Part shown: one piece after another, positions 19,145 to 26,425 of the stretch | How the letters are laid out: the number at the start of each line of letters is the position of its first letter | Position numbering within the stretch: position 1 is the stretch's first letter | Assembly (NCBI GenBank): GCA_900696465.1 | Contig: CAADGE010000030.1 | Coordinates: 62,001-126,000 of the forward strand | Direction: 5' to 3' | Length of the DNA stretch: 64,000 bases | DNA from: an uncultured Planctomycetota bacterium | Lineage (GTDB): Bacteria; Planctomycetota; Phycisphaerae; UBA1845; UTPLA1 | Notes under the pieces: model-generated | What the model saw: only the letters and a program-made list of their open reading frames with translations | What the model was told of the DNA's origin: nothing | Database searches by the model: none | Position numbers and translations under genes: made by a program

Positions 19145-20365
19145 ATGAACGATCACGCTGTGAAATCCGCCGCTATCGTCGCCCGTGCCAAGCACTACGA
19201 AAAGCAGATGGTCACGTTTCTCCGCGACCTCGTCGCCATCCCCAGCGAGAGCGCGGAGGAAGGGCCGGTCATCGCGCGGATCAAGAAAGAGATGCTCGCC
19301 ACGCGGGCCTTCGACAAGGTCTGGACCGACCCGATGGGCAACCTGTTCGGCAAGCTTGGCCGGGGGAAGAAGATCATCGCCATCGACGCGCATGTCGACA
19401 CGGTCGGCGTCGGCGACCCGAAGGCATGGAAGCACGATCCCTACAAGGGCAAGGTCTCCGGCGGCAAGGTCTGGGGCCGGGGGGCGGGCGATCAGGAAGG
19501 CGCGATCCCCGCGATGGTCTATGCGGCGAAGATCATCCGCGACCTCAAGCTACCGCTCGATGAATACGCGCTGTACATCGTCTGCACGGTCATGGAGGAA
19601 GACTGCGACGGGCTCTGCTGGCAGTACATTGTCAACGAAGACAAGCTCCGGCCTGATGTCGTCGTGGTCACGGATTCGACGAACTGCCAGATCCTCCGCG
19701 GACAGCGCGGGCGAATGGAGATCGGCGTCACGGTAACCGGGCGATCGTGCCACGGCTCGATGCCGCACCTCGGCGACAATGCGATCTACAAGATGAGCCG
19801 CGTCGTCAAAGAAATCGAGAAGCTCAACGGCAAATTGGCGAAGGACAAGTTCCTCGGCCCCGGCACGATTACCGTCTCCTACTGGGACTGCAAGACGCCG
19901 AGCTTGAACGCCGTACCGGATCATGCGTACATCCACATCGACCGTCGCCTGACGACCGGTGAGACGAAGGCGCTGGCCGTCAAACAGGTGAAGGATGCCT
20001 GTCGCCGCGCGGGCGTGGCGGCGAAGGTCGAGGTACCGATGTACGAACGGGCGAGCTTCACCGGTCTGGTCTACCCGACGGAGAAGTATTTCCCGACGTG
20101 GGTGGTGCCCGAAAAATCACGACCGGTGCAGGCGGCCGTGTCGACGTACAAGTCCCTGTGGGGCCGGACACCGAAGGTCGGGCGCTGGACCTTCAGCACA
20201 AACGCGGTCTCGATCAACGGCATGTTCGGCATCCCGTGCGTGGGTTTCGGCCCCGCGCCGGAGTCGGTAGCCCACACGGTCAACGACAGCGTGCCGATCC
20301 AGCACCTCGTGGACTGCGCGGCTTTCTATGCGGCGTTCCCGCAGTTTTATTGCGGGCGGAAGTAG
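19145..20365 (+). CDS. ygeY: YgeY-family M20 metallohydrolase (selenium metabolism-linked)
   Basis: 406-residue M20-type zinc amidohydrolase. It matches Escherichia coli YgeY along its length by recall: FLRDLVAIPSES, DPMGNLFGKLG, IIAIDAHVDTVG, GRGAGDQEGAIPAMVYA, VMEEDCDGLCWQYI, RGQRGRMEI, SCHGSMPHLGDNAIYKM, FTGLVYPTEKYFPTW and WTFSTNAVSINGMFGIPCVGFGP. Metal ligands of the M20 type are present (HxD, EE, terminal His). In E. coli the gene lies in the ygeWXY-hyuA-yqeA region linked to purine/selenium-dependent hydroxylase metabolism; the substrate is unproven. Here it precedes ygeW by 150 bp on the same strand. Confidence 0.93.
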   Translation: MNDHAVKSAAIVARAKHYEKQMVTFLRDLVAIPSESAEEGPVIARIKKEMLATRAFDKVWTDPMGNLFGKLGRGKKIIAIDAHVDTVGVGDPKAWKHDPYKGKVSGGKVWGRGAGDQEGAIPAMVYAAKIIRDLKLPLDEYALYIVCTVMEEDCDGLCWQYIVNEDKLRPDVVVVTDSTNCQILRGQRGRMEIGVTVTGRSCHGSMPHLGDNAIYKMSRVVKEIEKLNGKLAKDKFLGPGTITVSYWDCKTPSLNAVPDHAYIHIDRRLTTGETKALAVKQVKDACRRAGVAAKVEVPMYERASFTGLVYPTEKYFPTWVVPEKSRPVQAAVSTYKSLWGRTPKVGRWTFSTNAVSINGMFGIPCVGFGPAPESVAHTVNDSVPIQHLVDCAAFYAAFPQFYCGRK

Positions 20366-20401
20366 CGGCCACTTGAATAGCGATGTTCGTTGATCCAAGT
20401 C

Positions 20402-20424
20402 CCCGTGGCAGGGTGAGCCACGGG
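20402..20424. repeat. Perfect 8-bp palindrome between ygeY and ygeW
   Basis: CCCGTGGC (20402-20409) and GCCACGGG (20417-20424) with a 7-base loop. There is no U-run after it, so it is not a typical terminator. It may be a REP-like element or an mRNA-stabilising hairpin. Confidence 0.45.
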
Positions 20425-20445
20425 CTATTGCTCACAGTTGCGTTG

Positions 20446-20476
20446 TTGCGGAAAAGTGTCAGTTCGGCGTTATAAT
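20446..20476 (+). promoter_or_regulatory. Possible promoter of ygeW
   Basis: A perfect TATAAT (20471-20476) lies 40 nt before ATG 20516, with TTGCGG (20446-20451) as the nearest -35 candidate. The 19-bp spacer is longer than ideal. Confidence 0.35.
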
Positions 20477-20515
20477 GCGGGTTTTCGCAGGGACCAGATC
20501 TGGAGAGACGCATAC

Positions 20516-21556
20516 ATGATCACGCACTTGAAGGGACGCGACTACATCGAGACGCAGGATTTCACGACGGCGGAGATCAACGACCTGCTCACGTTCGCGG
20601 GCGAACTGAAGGATAAGTACCATCGTGGCGAGCCGACGCTGCTGCTGCCGCACCAGACGGTGTTTCTGCTGTTCTTCGACAACAGCACGCGGACGCGCAA
20701 CGCCTTCGAGGCGGGGGCGACACAACTCGGGGCCCATGCCCACTTTCTCGACAGCAAGGTGACGCAGATCGCCCACGGCGAGACGGCCAAGGACACCGGC
20801 ATCATCCTCGGCTCGATGGGCCACGGCATCGCCATCCGGCATGACCTGATCCTCGACGAGGGCAACAAGTACATGCGCGACGTGGCCGCGGCGACGGACG
20901 TGCCGGTGATCAACATGCAGTGCGACGTGGACCATCCCACGCAGACGCTGGCGGACCTGATGACGATTCGCGAGGTCTTCGGGAATGATCTTCGCGGGCG
21001 CAAGATCGCCGTGTCATGGGCCTATTCGCCGTCGTACGCCAAGCCGCTCTCCGTGCCGCAAGGACTCATCACGCTGATGACGCGATTCGGCATGGATGTG
21101 ACACTCGCGCATCCGCCGGAGTATCGCCTGATGGATCGCTGCATGAAGGCGGCGCGCGAGAATGCCAAGGCCGCGGGCACGAAGTTTGAAGTGGTCGACA
21201 GCATGGACGCCGCCTTTGAGCGTGCGGACATCGTGTACCCCAAGAGCTGGGGGCCGTATGACCTGATGCTCCAGCGACGCGATGCGAAGAACAACGAGGA
21301 CATGAAGACGATCGAGGAGCAGATGCTCTCGATGAACGCGCGGTACAAGGGCTGGATCTGCAATGCCGAGCGGATGCGCAAGGCCAAGACGACGGCGATT
21401 TACATGCACTGTCTGCCGGCGGATCGGGCCGCGGAAGTGACGGACGACGTGATCGACGGTCCGCAGTCGGTGGTCTTCCAGGAGGCGGAGAACCGGTTGC
21501 ATACGGCCAAGGCGATCATGGCAGCGACGATGCGCGAGCGGCCGTTTGGAAAGTGA
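20516..21556 (+). CDS. ygeW: Knotted carbamoyltransferase YgeW
   Basis: 346 residues from ATG 20516 (GGAGAG 8 nt upstream). A transcarbamylase with the carbamoyl-phosphate loop FFDNSTRTRNAFE, the IRHDLI segment, HPTQTLADLMTI, KIAVSWAYSPSY and HCLPADRAAEVTDDV. The long insertion around KNNEDMKTIEEQMLSMN and the YgeW-type SWAYSPSYAKPLSVPQG separate it from ornithine and aspartate carbamoyltransferases. YgeW structures show a knotted transcarbamylase fold, but its amino substrate is not established. With ygeY upstream and a carbamate kinase downstream, a catabolic direction (carbamoyl compound to carbamoyl phosphate to ATP) is the likely role. Confidence 0.93.
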   Translation: MITHLKGRDYIETQDFTTAEINDLLTFAGELKDKYHRGEPTLLLPHQTVFLLFFDNSTRTRNAFEAGATQLGAHAHFLDSKVTQIAHGETAKDTGIILGSMGHGIAIRHDLILDEGNKYMRDVAAATDVPVINMQCDVDHPTQTLADLMTIREVFGNDLRGRKIAVSWAYSPSYAKPLSVPQGLITLMTRFGMDVTLAHPPEYRLMDRCMKAARENAKAAGTKFEVVDSMDAAFERADIVYPKSWGPYDLMLQRRDAKNNEDMKTIEEQMLSMNARYKGWICNAERMRKAKTTAIYMHCLPADRAAEVTDDVIDGPQSVVFQEAENRLHTAKAIMAATMRERPFGK

Positions 21557-21574
21557 TTCGACTCAGACTAGAAT
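21546..21574 (+). promoter_or_regulatory. Putative promoter of the DUF5678-like/retropepsin pair
   Basis: TTGGAA (21546-21551), exactly 17 bp, TAGAAT (21569-21574), located over the ygeW stop and 20 bp before ATG 21594. It suggests the pair carries its own promoter rather than depending on the ygeW transcript. Confidence 0.45.
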
Positions 21575-21593
21575 GATGTGTGGAGTCGAGATC

Positions 21594-21848
21594 ATGGCAG
21601 AAGTACTGAAAACCGAGCTGGAGTTTTTCGAGGAAAATCGCGCCAACTTCCTCGATCAACACGAGGGTAAGTTTGCGCTGATAAAGGGAAGGGAATGTCA
21701 CGGCTTCTTCGACACAGACAGGAACGCATATGAGAAGGGTGTCGAATTATTCGGACTTGAATCGTTCCTAATCAAGCAGGTTCTTGCCAAGGATCATATC
21801 GATCAAGCACCTGCACTGATGCTAGGCCTCGTGAATGCCACAATTTGA
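21594..21848 (+). CDS. Small DUF5678-like protein, partner of the retropepsin gene
   Basis: 84 residues (MAEVLKTELEFFEENRANF onward). The pattern LEFFEENR, LDQHEGKFALIKG, GFFDTDRNAYEKGVELFG, FLIKQVL, PALMLGLV resembles small DUF5678-type proteins that pair with bacterial retropepsin-like genes. ATG 21594 follows TGGAGTCGAG. Its last 14 nt overlap the next gene, so translation is coupled. Base composition is clearly AT-richer than the flanking genes, and rare A/T-ending codons are frequent, indicating recent acquisition. The biochemical role is unknown; a substrate, inhibitor or chaperone of the neighbouring protease is possible. Confidence 0.75.
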   Translation: MAEVLKTELEFFEENRANFLDQHEGKFALIKGRECHGFFDTDRNAYEKGVELFGLESFLIKQVLAKDHIDQAPALMLGLVNATI

Positions 21849-22329
21849 GATTCAGTTCGTCGGGCGCGACAAGCATGGCAAGCAAGTGCCCGGAGGTCCA
21901 GGGCTCGTGATTCAGGGTCCTGTACTCGACGTCATTGTCTCCATTCCACCGCCCGCTGCCGAAGCTCTGCAAAAAGCAAAAAAGCAAGCCCCTAACCCTG
22001 TTGCCGGGATTGCCCTTATTGATACAGGTGCAACAAAAACCTCAATAGATAACCGTGTAATTGAAACCTTGCGGTTGCCTCCGATTGGAACGACGAAACT
22101 AGGTACGGCCAGCGGCACACACGAGGCGACGCTTCATGCTGTACAAATCATCTTTCCCACGATGAACAACTTCGGTGTTGTCCTTCCGCAGGCGGTCTCC
22201 TGTAATCTATCCGGTACAATATTACCAGGAGGGGGGCAACTCACCGTACTTTTCGGCCGTGATCTCCTGCAGCACTTTGTAATGATTTACAACGGCCCAC
22301 TTGGAAGAGTGTCGCTTATTCCCGGATGA
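21835..22329 (+). CDS. Retropepsin-like aspartic protease
   Basis: 164 residues. The signature ALIDTGATKTSID contains the catalytic DTGA (D63-A66), and the second retropepsin feature, hydrophobic-hydrophobic-G, appears in VLFGRDLLQ. With one active-site Asp per chain it should work as a homodimer, as viral retropepsins do. It has no signal peptide, so it is probably cytoplasmic. It overlaps the upstream small gene by 14 nt and stops 40 bp before the carbamate kinase. AT-rich composition matches its partner and not the neighbours, so the pair looks like a mobile cassette inserted between ygeW and the kinase. The target is unknown. Confidence 0.8.
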   Translation: MPQFEIQFVGRDKHGKQVPGGPGLVIQGPVLDVIVSIPPPAAEALQKAKKQAPNPVAGIALIDTGATKTSIDNRVIETLRLPPIGTTKLGTASGTHEATLHAVQIIFPTMNNFGVVLPQAVSCNLSGTILPGGGQLTVLFGRDLLQHFVMIYNGPLGRVSLIPG

Positions 22330-22369
22330 CAAACATTTCGTCGAAATCTCGCCATTCGTTATCAGAAAT

Positions 22370-23314
22370 ATGAAAACCGTCATTGCTATTGGTGGAAACG
22401 CCCTCGTGTCGCCCGGGGGGTCGGGGGATATTCACGATCAGTTCGAGCACAGCCGCGAGGTGGTCAAGTCAATGGCCGACCTCGTGCAGCACGGCTGGCA
22501 GATCACAATCACGCACGGCAACGGCCCGCAGGTCGGCAGCATCATGCGCCGGGTGGAGATCGCCAGCGGCGAGGTCTACCCGATCGATCTGGGTCTGGCC
22601 GTTGCCGACACGCAGGCGGGCATGGGCTACATGATCGCCCAGACCCTGATGAATGAACTTCACCATCGAGGGCTGGATCGCATCGCCGTCGCACTGGTCA
22701 CGAGCGTCGTCGTCGATGCAGATGATCCCGCGTTTGCCAACCCGACGAAGCCGATCGGCGCCTTTCTCTCGAAAGAGAAGGCGGAACTGCACCGCGATCG
22801 CGACGGCTGGAAGATCGTCGAAGACGCCGGTCGCGGCTGGCGGCGCGTCGTGGCTTCTCCGCGACCGCGACGCATCGTGGAAATGCCGGTGCTGCGCGAG
22901 ATGGTACAGGCCGGTCATCTTGTCGTGGCCGGCGGGGGTGGCGGCATTCCGGTGGTGATCAACGAACGCGGCGAGATCAACGGCGTGGAAGCGGTAATCG
23001 ACAAGGATTTTACCAGCGCGATGATCGCCGCTGACGTCGGTGCCGATGTGTTGTCACTGGTGACGGCCGTCGAGCACGTCAGCATCAACTACGGCAAACC
23101 CGACCAGAAGCCGCTGGAGCGAGTGAACGTGGCCCGCATTCGTGAGCTGATCAGCGAGGACCAGTTCCCCGCGGGCTCGATGCTGCCGAAAGTCCAGGCG
23201 GCGATCGAGTTTCTGGAGCGCCGCGGCAGCAGGAGCGCTCGCGCCGTCATTACGGATCTGACGCATCTTCCCGCTGCCCTCGGCGGACAGACCGGCACGA
23301 CCATTACCCTTTGA
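22370..23314 (+). CDS. arcC: Carbamate kinase
   Basis: 314 residues from ATG 22370. Carbamoyl phosphate + ADP gives ATP + carbamate. Family blocks occur in order: AIGGNALV, ITHGNGPQVGSI, IDLGLAVADTQAGMGYM, ALVTSVVVDADDPAF, PTKPIGAF, VVAGGGGGIPVV, AVIDKDFTSAMIA, LVTAVEHVSINYGKP and FPAGSMLPKVQAA. It is equivalent to YqeA/ArcC of the E. coli ygeW region. Base composition returns to the chromosomal norm here, so ygeY-ygeW-arcC was probably contiguous before the small AT-rich pair entered. No arginine deiminase gene is present, arguing against a plain arginine pathway. Confidence 0.94.
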   Translation: MKTVIAIGGNALVSPGGSGDIHDQFEHSREVVKSMADLVQHGWQITITHGNGPQVGSIMRRVEIASGEVYPIDLGLAVADTQAGMGYMIAQTLMNELHHRGLDRIAVALVTSVVVDADDPAFANPTKPIGAFLSKEKAELHRDRDGWKIVEDAGRGWRRVVASPRPRRIVEMPVLREMVQAGHLVVAGGGGGIPVVINERGEINGVEAVIDKDFTSAMIAADVGADVLSLVTAVEHVSINYGKPDQKPLERVNVARIRELISEDQFPAGSMLPKVQAAIEFLERRGSRSARAVITDLTHLPAALGGQTGTTITL

Positions 23315-23352
23315 GCGTGCCGCACCGTGCGGCGCAGGCGGGCGATTCTTCC

Positions 23353-24060
23353 ATGAGCGACCCGGCACCACGACCCGATCCTCCATCGAGTCCGGAAGTC
23401 GATCTGGCAACGCGCGTTCACCGCTGGGTGCTGGCCGTTCTGCACTTCATCATGACGGCCGGTCTGGTGCTGGCGCTCTATGAACAACAGTGGCTCAACG
23501 CCCTGCTTGTGCTGGCGATTATTCTGATCACCGTGGCGCCGTCGCTGATCGAACGCCGTTTCAAGCTGGACATCCCTGCTGAGTTCGAAATGGCGGCGGT
23601 CGTGTTCGTGTTCGCGGCGCTCTTTCTGGGAGAGATTCGCGGGTACTACGCGCGCTTCTGGTGGTGGGACCTCGCCCTGCACATCACGTCCGGCTTTCTG
23701 CTGGGCATCCTCGGCTTCCTGCTCGTCTATGTGCTCAACGAGAGCGACCGGATCGACCTGCACATGCGGCCGCGGTTCGTGGCGTTGTTTGCGTTTGTCT
23801 TTGCCGTGGCGATAGGCGCGATCTGGGAGATTTTTGAATTCGCCATGGATCAGATCTTCGGCACGAACATGCAGAAGCCCATGTTCGGCGACCCCTCGGG
23901 GCTGACCGACACGATGTGGGACCTGATCGTCGATGCTGTCGGCGCACTGGTCGTCAGCGTGCTGGGCTGGTGGTACCTGCATCGCAGCGATCGCAGGTCG
24001 TTTCTCGAACGGTGGATCCGCAAGTTCATCGAACGGAATCCGCAGCTCTTCAAGCAGTAA
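23353..24060 (+). CDS. YjdF/DUF2238-family polytopic membrane protein
   Basis: About 235 residues with six or so membrane helices. It matches the DUF2238 (YjdF) family: WWWDLALHITSGFLLGILGFLLVYVLN, FVALFAFVFAVAIGAIWEIFEFAMDQIFG and DTMWDLIVDAVGALVVSVLGW. Conserved charged residues inside helices (WD, H, WEIFEF, DxMWD) suggest a transport or catalytic role, but none is established. ATG 23353 is preferred; a TTG at 23311 overlapping the carbamate kinase stop would add 14 residues. It may be co-transcribed with arcC (38-bp gap). Confidence 0.88.
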   Translation: MSDPAPRPDPPSSPEVDLATRVHRWVLAVLHFIMTAGLVLALYEQQWLNALLVLAIILITVAPSLIERRFKLDIPAEFEMAAVVFVFAALFLGEIRGYYARFWWWDLALHITSGFLLGILGFLLVYVLNESDRIDLHMRPRFVALFAFVFAVAIGAIWEIFEFAMDQIFGTNMQKPMFGDPSGLTDTMWDLIVDAVGALVVSVLGWWYLHRSDRRSFLERWIRKFIERNPQLFKQ

Positions 24061-24126
24061 TACTTTCACCGTACCGGTGAATTACCGCGACGGATTGGTC
24101 CTGCAACAGGAGCCAACCCTGCGAGC

Positions 24127-24164
24127 AAAAAAAGAGCGGCCCCATCGAAGATCGACGGAGCCGC
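24127..24164 (-). terminator. Rho-independent terminator after xerC/D
   Basis: On the minus strand GCGGCTCC (24164-24157) pairs with GGGGCCGC (24143-24136), with an inner TCGA/TCGA stem, and is followed by seven T residues (24133-24127). It lies about 50 bp past the recombinase stop. Confidence 0.85.
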
Positions 24165-24213
24165 CCGAGTGAGTTCTCGCGATACGGTCGGGTGGCCTGC
24201 GGCCAACCGGAGG

Positions 24214-25239
24214 TCAGGCGCGCGGATGGCTGTTGTCGTAGTCGCGCTTGAGCTGCTGGGTGGTCACATGGGTATAGACCTGCGTCGTGCTGATCGACTG
24301 GTGGCCGAGAAGTTCCTGGACGCTTCGCAGGTCCGCACCGTTGTTGAGCATGTGGGTAGCGAAGGTGTGCCGCAGAGTGTGCGGGCTGATCGACGGATCG
24401 AGGCCGCACATGACCAGGTACTTGTCCAGCTTGCGGCGGACACTTCGCGTGGAGAGCCGCTGGCCGTGCTTGTTGACGAAGAGCGGCTGCTGATCGAAGG
24501 CGGCGTTTCGCGGGTCGCGTGCCCGCATCTCGAGGTACTTGCGGATGGCGGCCAGCGCAGTCGGGGCGATCGGCGAGACGCGTTCCTTGCGGCCTTTGCC
24601 GCGAACGCGAAGGCATTCACCGGCCACGTCCACATCGGCGACGTTGAGGGCCACCAGCTCGCTGACGCGGACGCCCGTCGAATAGAGCGTCTCGAGCATC
24701 GCGCGGTCGCGTGCGCCGAGCAGCGTGGAATCGTCCGGCGTGGTGAGCAGCTTCTGAATCTGCTCGACCTCGAGGAACTTGGGCAGGCGCTTTTCCTGCT
24801 TGGGTGTTCGAATGCTGGCGACGGGATTCTGAGCGATGTAGCCGCGTCGCAGGCAGAACTTGTAGAAGCTCCGCAGCGTGGCGAGCTTTCTCGCCGCCGT
24901 CGCCTTGGAATATTCTCGTTCGTGGAGGAAGGCGAGGAACGAGCGGATCTGCTCAGCCGTGACGGCCAGCAGCTTCTCGCGCAGCATCTGAACTTCGCCG
25001 GCGGTTTGCGTGGCGGCCGGCGCGGTGACCACGGCCGACGAAACGCTGTCCGCACCATAACCAGCGCCCGGTCGCTTGGCGGGAAGCGAAGCCGAAGCAG
25101 CGGCTTCCGGTCCACCGACCAGGAACTGGCTGAACTGGTAGAGGTCAGCGGCGTAGCACTTGCCGGTGTGCGGCGAGAAGTGACGCTCGAACCGCAGGTA
25201 GTTCAAAAAGTCCGTAACGAGAGGATGTTCTTGACTCAT
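24214..25239 (-). CDS. xerC: Tyrosine recombinase XerC/XerD
   Basis: 341 residues from ATG 25239 (MSQEHPLVTDFLNYL). Site-specific recombinase of the Xer type, resolving chromosome dimers at dif. Catalytic residues are in place: Arg191 (STGVRVSEL), Lys in RGKGRKER, His287 and Arg290 (HTLRHTFATHML), His313 (LGHQSISTTQ) and Tyr322 (VYTHV). XerC and XerD cannot be told apart here. It is about 40 residues longer than usual because of an Ala/Gly/Ser/Pro-rich insertion at residues about 42-85 in the N-terminal core-binding domain. No phage or integron genes surround it, supporting a housekeeping role. Confidence 0.93.
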   Translation of the reverse strand: MSQEHPLVTDFLNYLRFERHFSPHTGKCYAADLYQFSQFLVGGPEAAASASLPAKRPGAGYGADSVSSAVVTAPAATQTAGEVQMLREKLLAVTAEQIRSFLAFLHEREYSKATAARKLATLRSFYKFCLRRGYIAQNPVASIRTPKQEKRLPKFLEVEQIQKLLTTPDDSTLLGARDRAMLETLYSTGVRVSELVALNVADVDVAGECLRVRGKGRKERVSPIAPTALAAIRKYLEMRARDPRNAAFDQQPLFVNKHGQRLSTRSVRRKLDKYLVMCGLDPSISPHTLRHTFATHMLNNGADLRSVQELLGHQSISTTQVYTHVTTQQLKRDYDNSHPRA

Positions 25240-25422
25240 GATCGCGGAACTCTTTTCGGCGATGTCTGTTCGATACATCTTTCGCAACCTGGCTCTTTCT
25301 TATCCCCTGTCATCCCACCGACGTTCTTCCGGACGAACCAACGTTCACAGCGACGAGCGGGTCATGCTGAATTATCGCTGCGACGGCGCCCCTCCTCATG
25401 GGCTGCTACGGTATCGGGCGTT

Positions 25423-25632
25423 TCACGACCGAAGTTCATCTAGTTCCAGTTCCAATCTTCGACCCATCTGGTAGCTGAGCACGGCCGCGTCGAACCAGTC
25501 GAACTCGGACGAGTTATCGCCCGCAAGACTGGCAAAGGCGGCAATGACATCGGCTTCGTTTCCGGGGTGATATCGGAACAGATAACGATGCTGGCCCTTG
25601 ACCAGCGAAAGTTGCCGAACGGCATTTTCCAT
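25423..25632 (-). CDS. Small conserved-looking hypothetical protein (69 aa)
   Basis: 69 residues from ATG 25632, which overlaps by one base the TGA of the upstream lipoprotein gene (TGATG arrangement); GTG 25635 is also possible. Content: RQLSLVKGQHRYLFRYHPGNEADVIAAFASLAGD, then FDWFDAAVLSYQMGRRLE. It is a soluble, mixed alpha/beta small protein with no recognised family. Tight coupling to the lipoprotein gene supports expression. Confidence 0.65.
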   Translation of the reverse strand: MENAVRQLSLVKGQHRYLFRYHPGNEADVIAAFASLAGDNSSEFDWFDAAVLSYQMGRRLELELDELRS

Positions 25633-26402
25633 CACAGATTCTCCGAAGGGCCCGCCGCGGCGCAGGCATCCAGACGCAGGCGCGTCTGTGCCAGGAGCCG
25701 GGTGAGAGCGTCGTGCCAGCAGAAACGGATAAAAAGCGTCTGTACTTTAAGGTATTGTCGCCAGCCCATCTGCAAGTCTTCGTTGCGGCTGGTACCGTAG
25801 GCGCGGACGGCGTCGACAACGTGCCCGTGGTTGGCGTTGTAGACAAACTGTACCTGTCCCGTCGGCGTCAAACTGTCGTGAGTTTCGCTCATGCTCACGG
25901 GGTGGGCGGCGCGCGATACTGCAGATGGATCGATCGCCGAAATGTCCGGCGCGCGGCGAACCTCGTAGAGTTGAAGCACGATACCGATGACGGGGATATA
26001 TGCGTCGTACTCCGTGATGCCGGCAACGAAGATGCCATCTGCCCCAACGGCCTCGGCAACAGCTACCGCATGCGCCGGAGATTCAATCTGCGATTTACCC
26101 TGAGCGGCCAGCACGGCGACCACGCGATTGACCGGCAGAACGGTCGCCCCATCCACGAAAGTCAGCTCAGAGGCCAGCAGATCCGCAGCACGAACCGGAT
26201 CGAGATTGAACTCGCCGGTGAAGTTCAAGACCGGAGCCACCGCCAGCACCATCGGCTCGGCCAGCGCCACACGAACACGGACCGATTCCTCCTTACGGGA
26301 ACAACCGGTCTCGAAACAAGAAAGCAGCGCGAGCAGCGCCACGGCCGCGGACCACCGGGAGCGGCTCGGTTGGTGGCGTATTGTCGTTCGGCATTCGATC
26401 AT
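25632..26402 (-). CDS. Probable lipoprotein, unknown function
   Basis: 256 residues from ATG 26402, with AAGGA 7 nt upstream. The N-terminal basic region and hydrophobic core (AAVALLALLSCFETGC) end in a plausible lipobox Cys. The body has an alpha/beta fold (VLAVAPVLNFTGEFNLDPVRAADLLASEL, VLPVNRVVAVLAAQG, EAVGADGIFVAGITEYDAYIPVIGIVLQLYEV) that recalls outer-membrane lipoproteins of the CsgG/PelC/GNA1162 kind, but I cannot confirm this. It follows the TolB-like propeller gene by 23 bp and is coupled to the small gene downstream. Confidence 0.75.
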   Translation of the reverse strand: MIECRTTIRHQPSRSRWSAAVALLALLSCFETGCSRKEESVRVRVALAEPMVLAVAPVLNFTGEFNLDPVRAADLLASELTFVDGATVLPVNRVVAVLAAQGKSQIESPAHAVAVAEAVGADGIFVAGITEYDAYIPVIGIVLQLYEVRRAPDISAIDPSAVSRAAHPVSMSETHDSLTPTGQVQFVYNANHGHVVDAVRAYGTSRNEDLQMGWRQYLKVQTLFIRFCWHDALTRLLAQTRLRLDACAAAGPSENL

Positions 26403-26425
26403 GAACAAATCCTTGCTCTGCGCGG

